A DNA stretch of 64,000 bases, from positions 124,001 through 188,000 of the forward strand of contig CAWIDH010000022.1 in the NCBI GenBank assembly GCA_963834855.1. The letters are read 5' to 3'. The position numbers were made by a program, and so were the translations under genes. Positions 62,550-64,000 of this stretch are shown here, piece by piece (position 1 is the first letter of the stretch; every line of letters starts with the position of its first letter). The notes under the pieces were generated by a model, which did not search any database, was not told the DNA's origin, and saw only the letters and a program-made list of their open reading frames with translations. The DNA comes from DATJKD01 sp963834855. Its GTDB lineage: Bacteria; Pseudomonadota; Gammaproteobacteria; Steroidobacterales; Steroidobacteraceae.

Positions 62550-64000
62550 ATGAATCGGCGACCCGTACGAGAGTCTTGCTCGCACGTGGTCGGAATCGGC
62601 GATTTCCGGCGCACCCGCTGTCGCTGCGCTGATGTCCGCAGCCGCATTCGCCCAGACCCCCGCGCCGGAGGAAGCGGCGGGGGACCGTGCCATCGTGCTC
62701 GAAGAGATAGTCGTCACCGGCACCGCGCGCAGCGCAGGTGTGAGCAAGCTCGATGCGAGCTTCGCTATCACCACTGTGGAATCCGAACAGATTCGGGAGA
62801 TTGCGCCACTCAGCACGGCCGACCTGTTCAAGGTAACGCCGGGCGTGTGGGCGGAATCGTCGGGCGGCGAAAGCGGCGCAAATGTGTTTGTACGCGGTTT
62901 CGCGGTAGCCGGCGATGCGCAGTACGCCACCGTGCAGTTTGCGGGGTCGCCCATCTATCCGCCGTCGACTCTGTCGTTCCTCGAGAATTCCACGCTGTTC
63001 AGGCTCGACGAAACCATCGATCACCTCGAAGCCCTGCGGGGCGGTCCGAACCCCGTATTTTCGAACGGCCAGACCGGCGTGACTTTCAACTTCATTCCGA
63101 AGAAGGGCACTGATACGCCCGAGGGCCTGGTAAAAGTCAGTTTCTCGGACTACGACCTGCTCCGCACCGACGTCTTCTACGGCGGCCCGCTTTCCGAGGA
63201 CTGGTTCGTCGCGCTGGGTGGCTTCTACCGCACCTCGGACGGCATCCGCGATTCTCAGTTTCCCGCGGATCAGGGAGGCCAATTCAGCGTCAACCTGACG
63301 CGTGAGCTCGAAAACGGCGAGGCCAACTTCTATGTGCGGCGCACGGACGACAGTAACCTGTTCATCACCGGCATTCCCCTGCTCGGCAGCGCGAGCGGCG
63401 ACGTCGACGAGTTCCCCGGATTCGATGCCGGCGACGGTTTCTACGCCGGCAACGAAACTCGTCTGGCCGTGCTCGAGGTCGAGGCCGCCGATTCGCCCGG
63501 CGGCCAGCCCGGAACGACCCGAGTCGACCTCGGAGAGGGTCGGGGCGTCGATGTCGTGCTGGCCGGCGGCAGCTTCGATCTCGAGTTCAACGACGTGTGG
63601 ACGTTTGGCACGAAGTTCAACTACCTGAAAGGCGACGCCAACACCCGGGCACTGTTCAATCAGGGCCCGCCGGTGTCGATCGAGGAATTCGTCGCCGACA
63701 CCATCAACCGCGCGAATGACTCGTCGTATGTCACCGACGCGGCAGGATTGGCGACAGCGGGAACCGCGACATTCAGCGGATCATCCACACCCGTTCCCGC
63801 TGGCCAGCAGGTGCTGGCGGTCGGTTGGTGGTCGGTAGAAAAGGAGCTCGAAAGTTTCAGCACGGACCTCAGGTGAGCGCAGTGCTCGACAACCACACCC
63901 CGACGCTGGGATTGTATTACGCCGATTACTCATCCCACGATGTCTGGTACCTCGGCAACAACATGGTGCTGGCCGCCGAACCCAACAGCAGACTGGTGGA
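62550..64000 (+). CDS. TonB-dependent outer membrane receptor, 3' part outside window (two frame breaks)
   Basis: ATG at 62550 with ribosome site GAGGAGGGGG; signal peptide restored after a break near 62578 reads AVAALMSAAAFAQ. TonB box region IVLEEIVVTGTA, plug domain: AITTVESEQIREIAPLSTAD, LFKVTPGVWAESSGGESGAN, VFVRGFAVAGDAQYATVQFA, HLEALRGGPNPVFSNGQTGV, then barrel strands (VKVSFSDYDLLRTDVFYGGP). A second break near 63873 (one base missing) joins ESFSTDL to VSAVLDNHTPTLGLYYADYS. The gene runs off the right edge. With the LacI regulator and glycoside hydrolase it probably imports an oligosaccharide. Confidence 0.9.

Overview
The window is GC-rich, gene-dense bacterial DNA. It looks like a chromosomal segment of a gammaproteobacterium, perhaps from environmental or metagenomic material. 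Supporting signs are a CTGT-N8-ACAG LexA box in front of a PA0069-family gene, PEP-CTERM proteins with -24/-12 (sigma54) promoters, a TonB-dependent receptor, several lipoproteins, and MurB, DacB, NadE and Acs homologues of proteobacterial type. I see no rRNA, tRNA, CRISPR array, prophage or intact insertion sequence. At least eleven otherwise good genes carry one or a few single-base frame breaks, and one PKD-repeat gene carries more than ten. Most are probably sequence errors, so these genes are annotated as one CDS with the break noted.

Left part (1-24 kb): branched-chain amino acid genes (ilvN partial, an ilvB-like gene and, further on, ilvA) are mixed with housekeeping and transport genes: a ChrA transporter, a DsbA-like lipoprotein, glyoxalase I, MurB, MFS and alpha/beta hydrolases, a Tat-exported aminotransferase-fold protein, and a TM-TolB-like-TPR protein. 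A secreted-protein module at 6.0-9.4 kb has a cohesin-like PEP-CTERM protein next to a dockerin-PKD-Calx-beta protein. At 22.0-24.1 kb a LexA box sits directly on a PA0069-family radical SAM gene whose [4Fe-4S] cysteine motif is split by a full-length intein.

Centre (24.4-38.7 kb): an eleven-gene co-directional, mostly overlapping operon is the best candidate for an undescribed system. It encodes four lipoproteins (one with a Gly-Gln-Ser tandem repeat), a transmembrane Hanks-type kinase, an FHA-like/PEGA/SUMF1 protein, a short Pro/Ala-rich exported protein, a MotA/TolQ/ExbB proton channel, an actin-fold-like/FHA fusion, and two von Willebrand A proteins. Those two share an almost identical Asp-containing N-terminal membrane helix, as expected of ExbD/MotB-type partners. 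I infer a proton-driven, phospho-signalling envelope machine in which vWA domains replace the usual periplasmic domain.

Right part (38.7-64 kb): a TPR/TonB-C protein, NAD+ synthase, two tandem Cys-rich paralogues, DUF502, DacB, a HIT protein, an acetyl-CoA synthetase fused to two EF-hands, a TIR-TolB-like-TPR protein followed by a decayed copy of the acs 3' end, large secreted proteins, an EamA/MocR divergent pair, a gene-poor stretch with possible membrane microproteins, NlpC/P60, a stand-alone EF-hand protein related to the Acs tail, and a LacI / glycoside hydrolase / TonB-receptor sugar locus with two matching palindromic operators.
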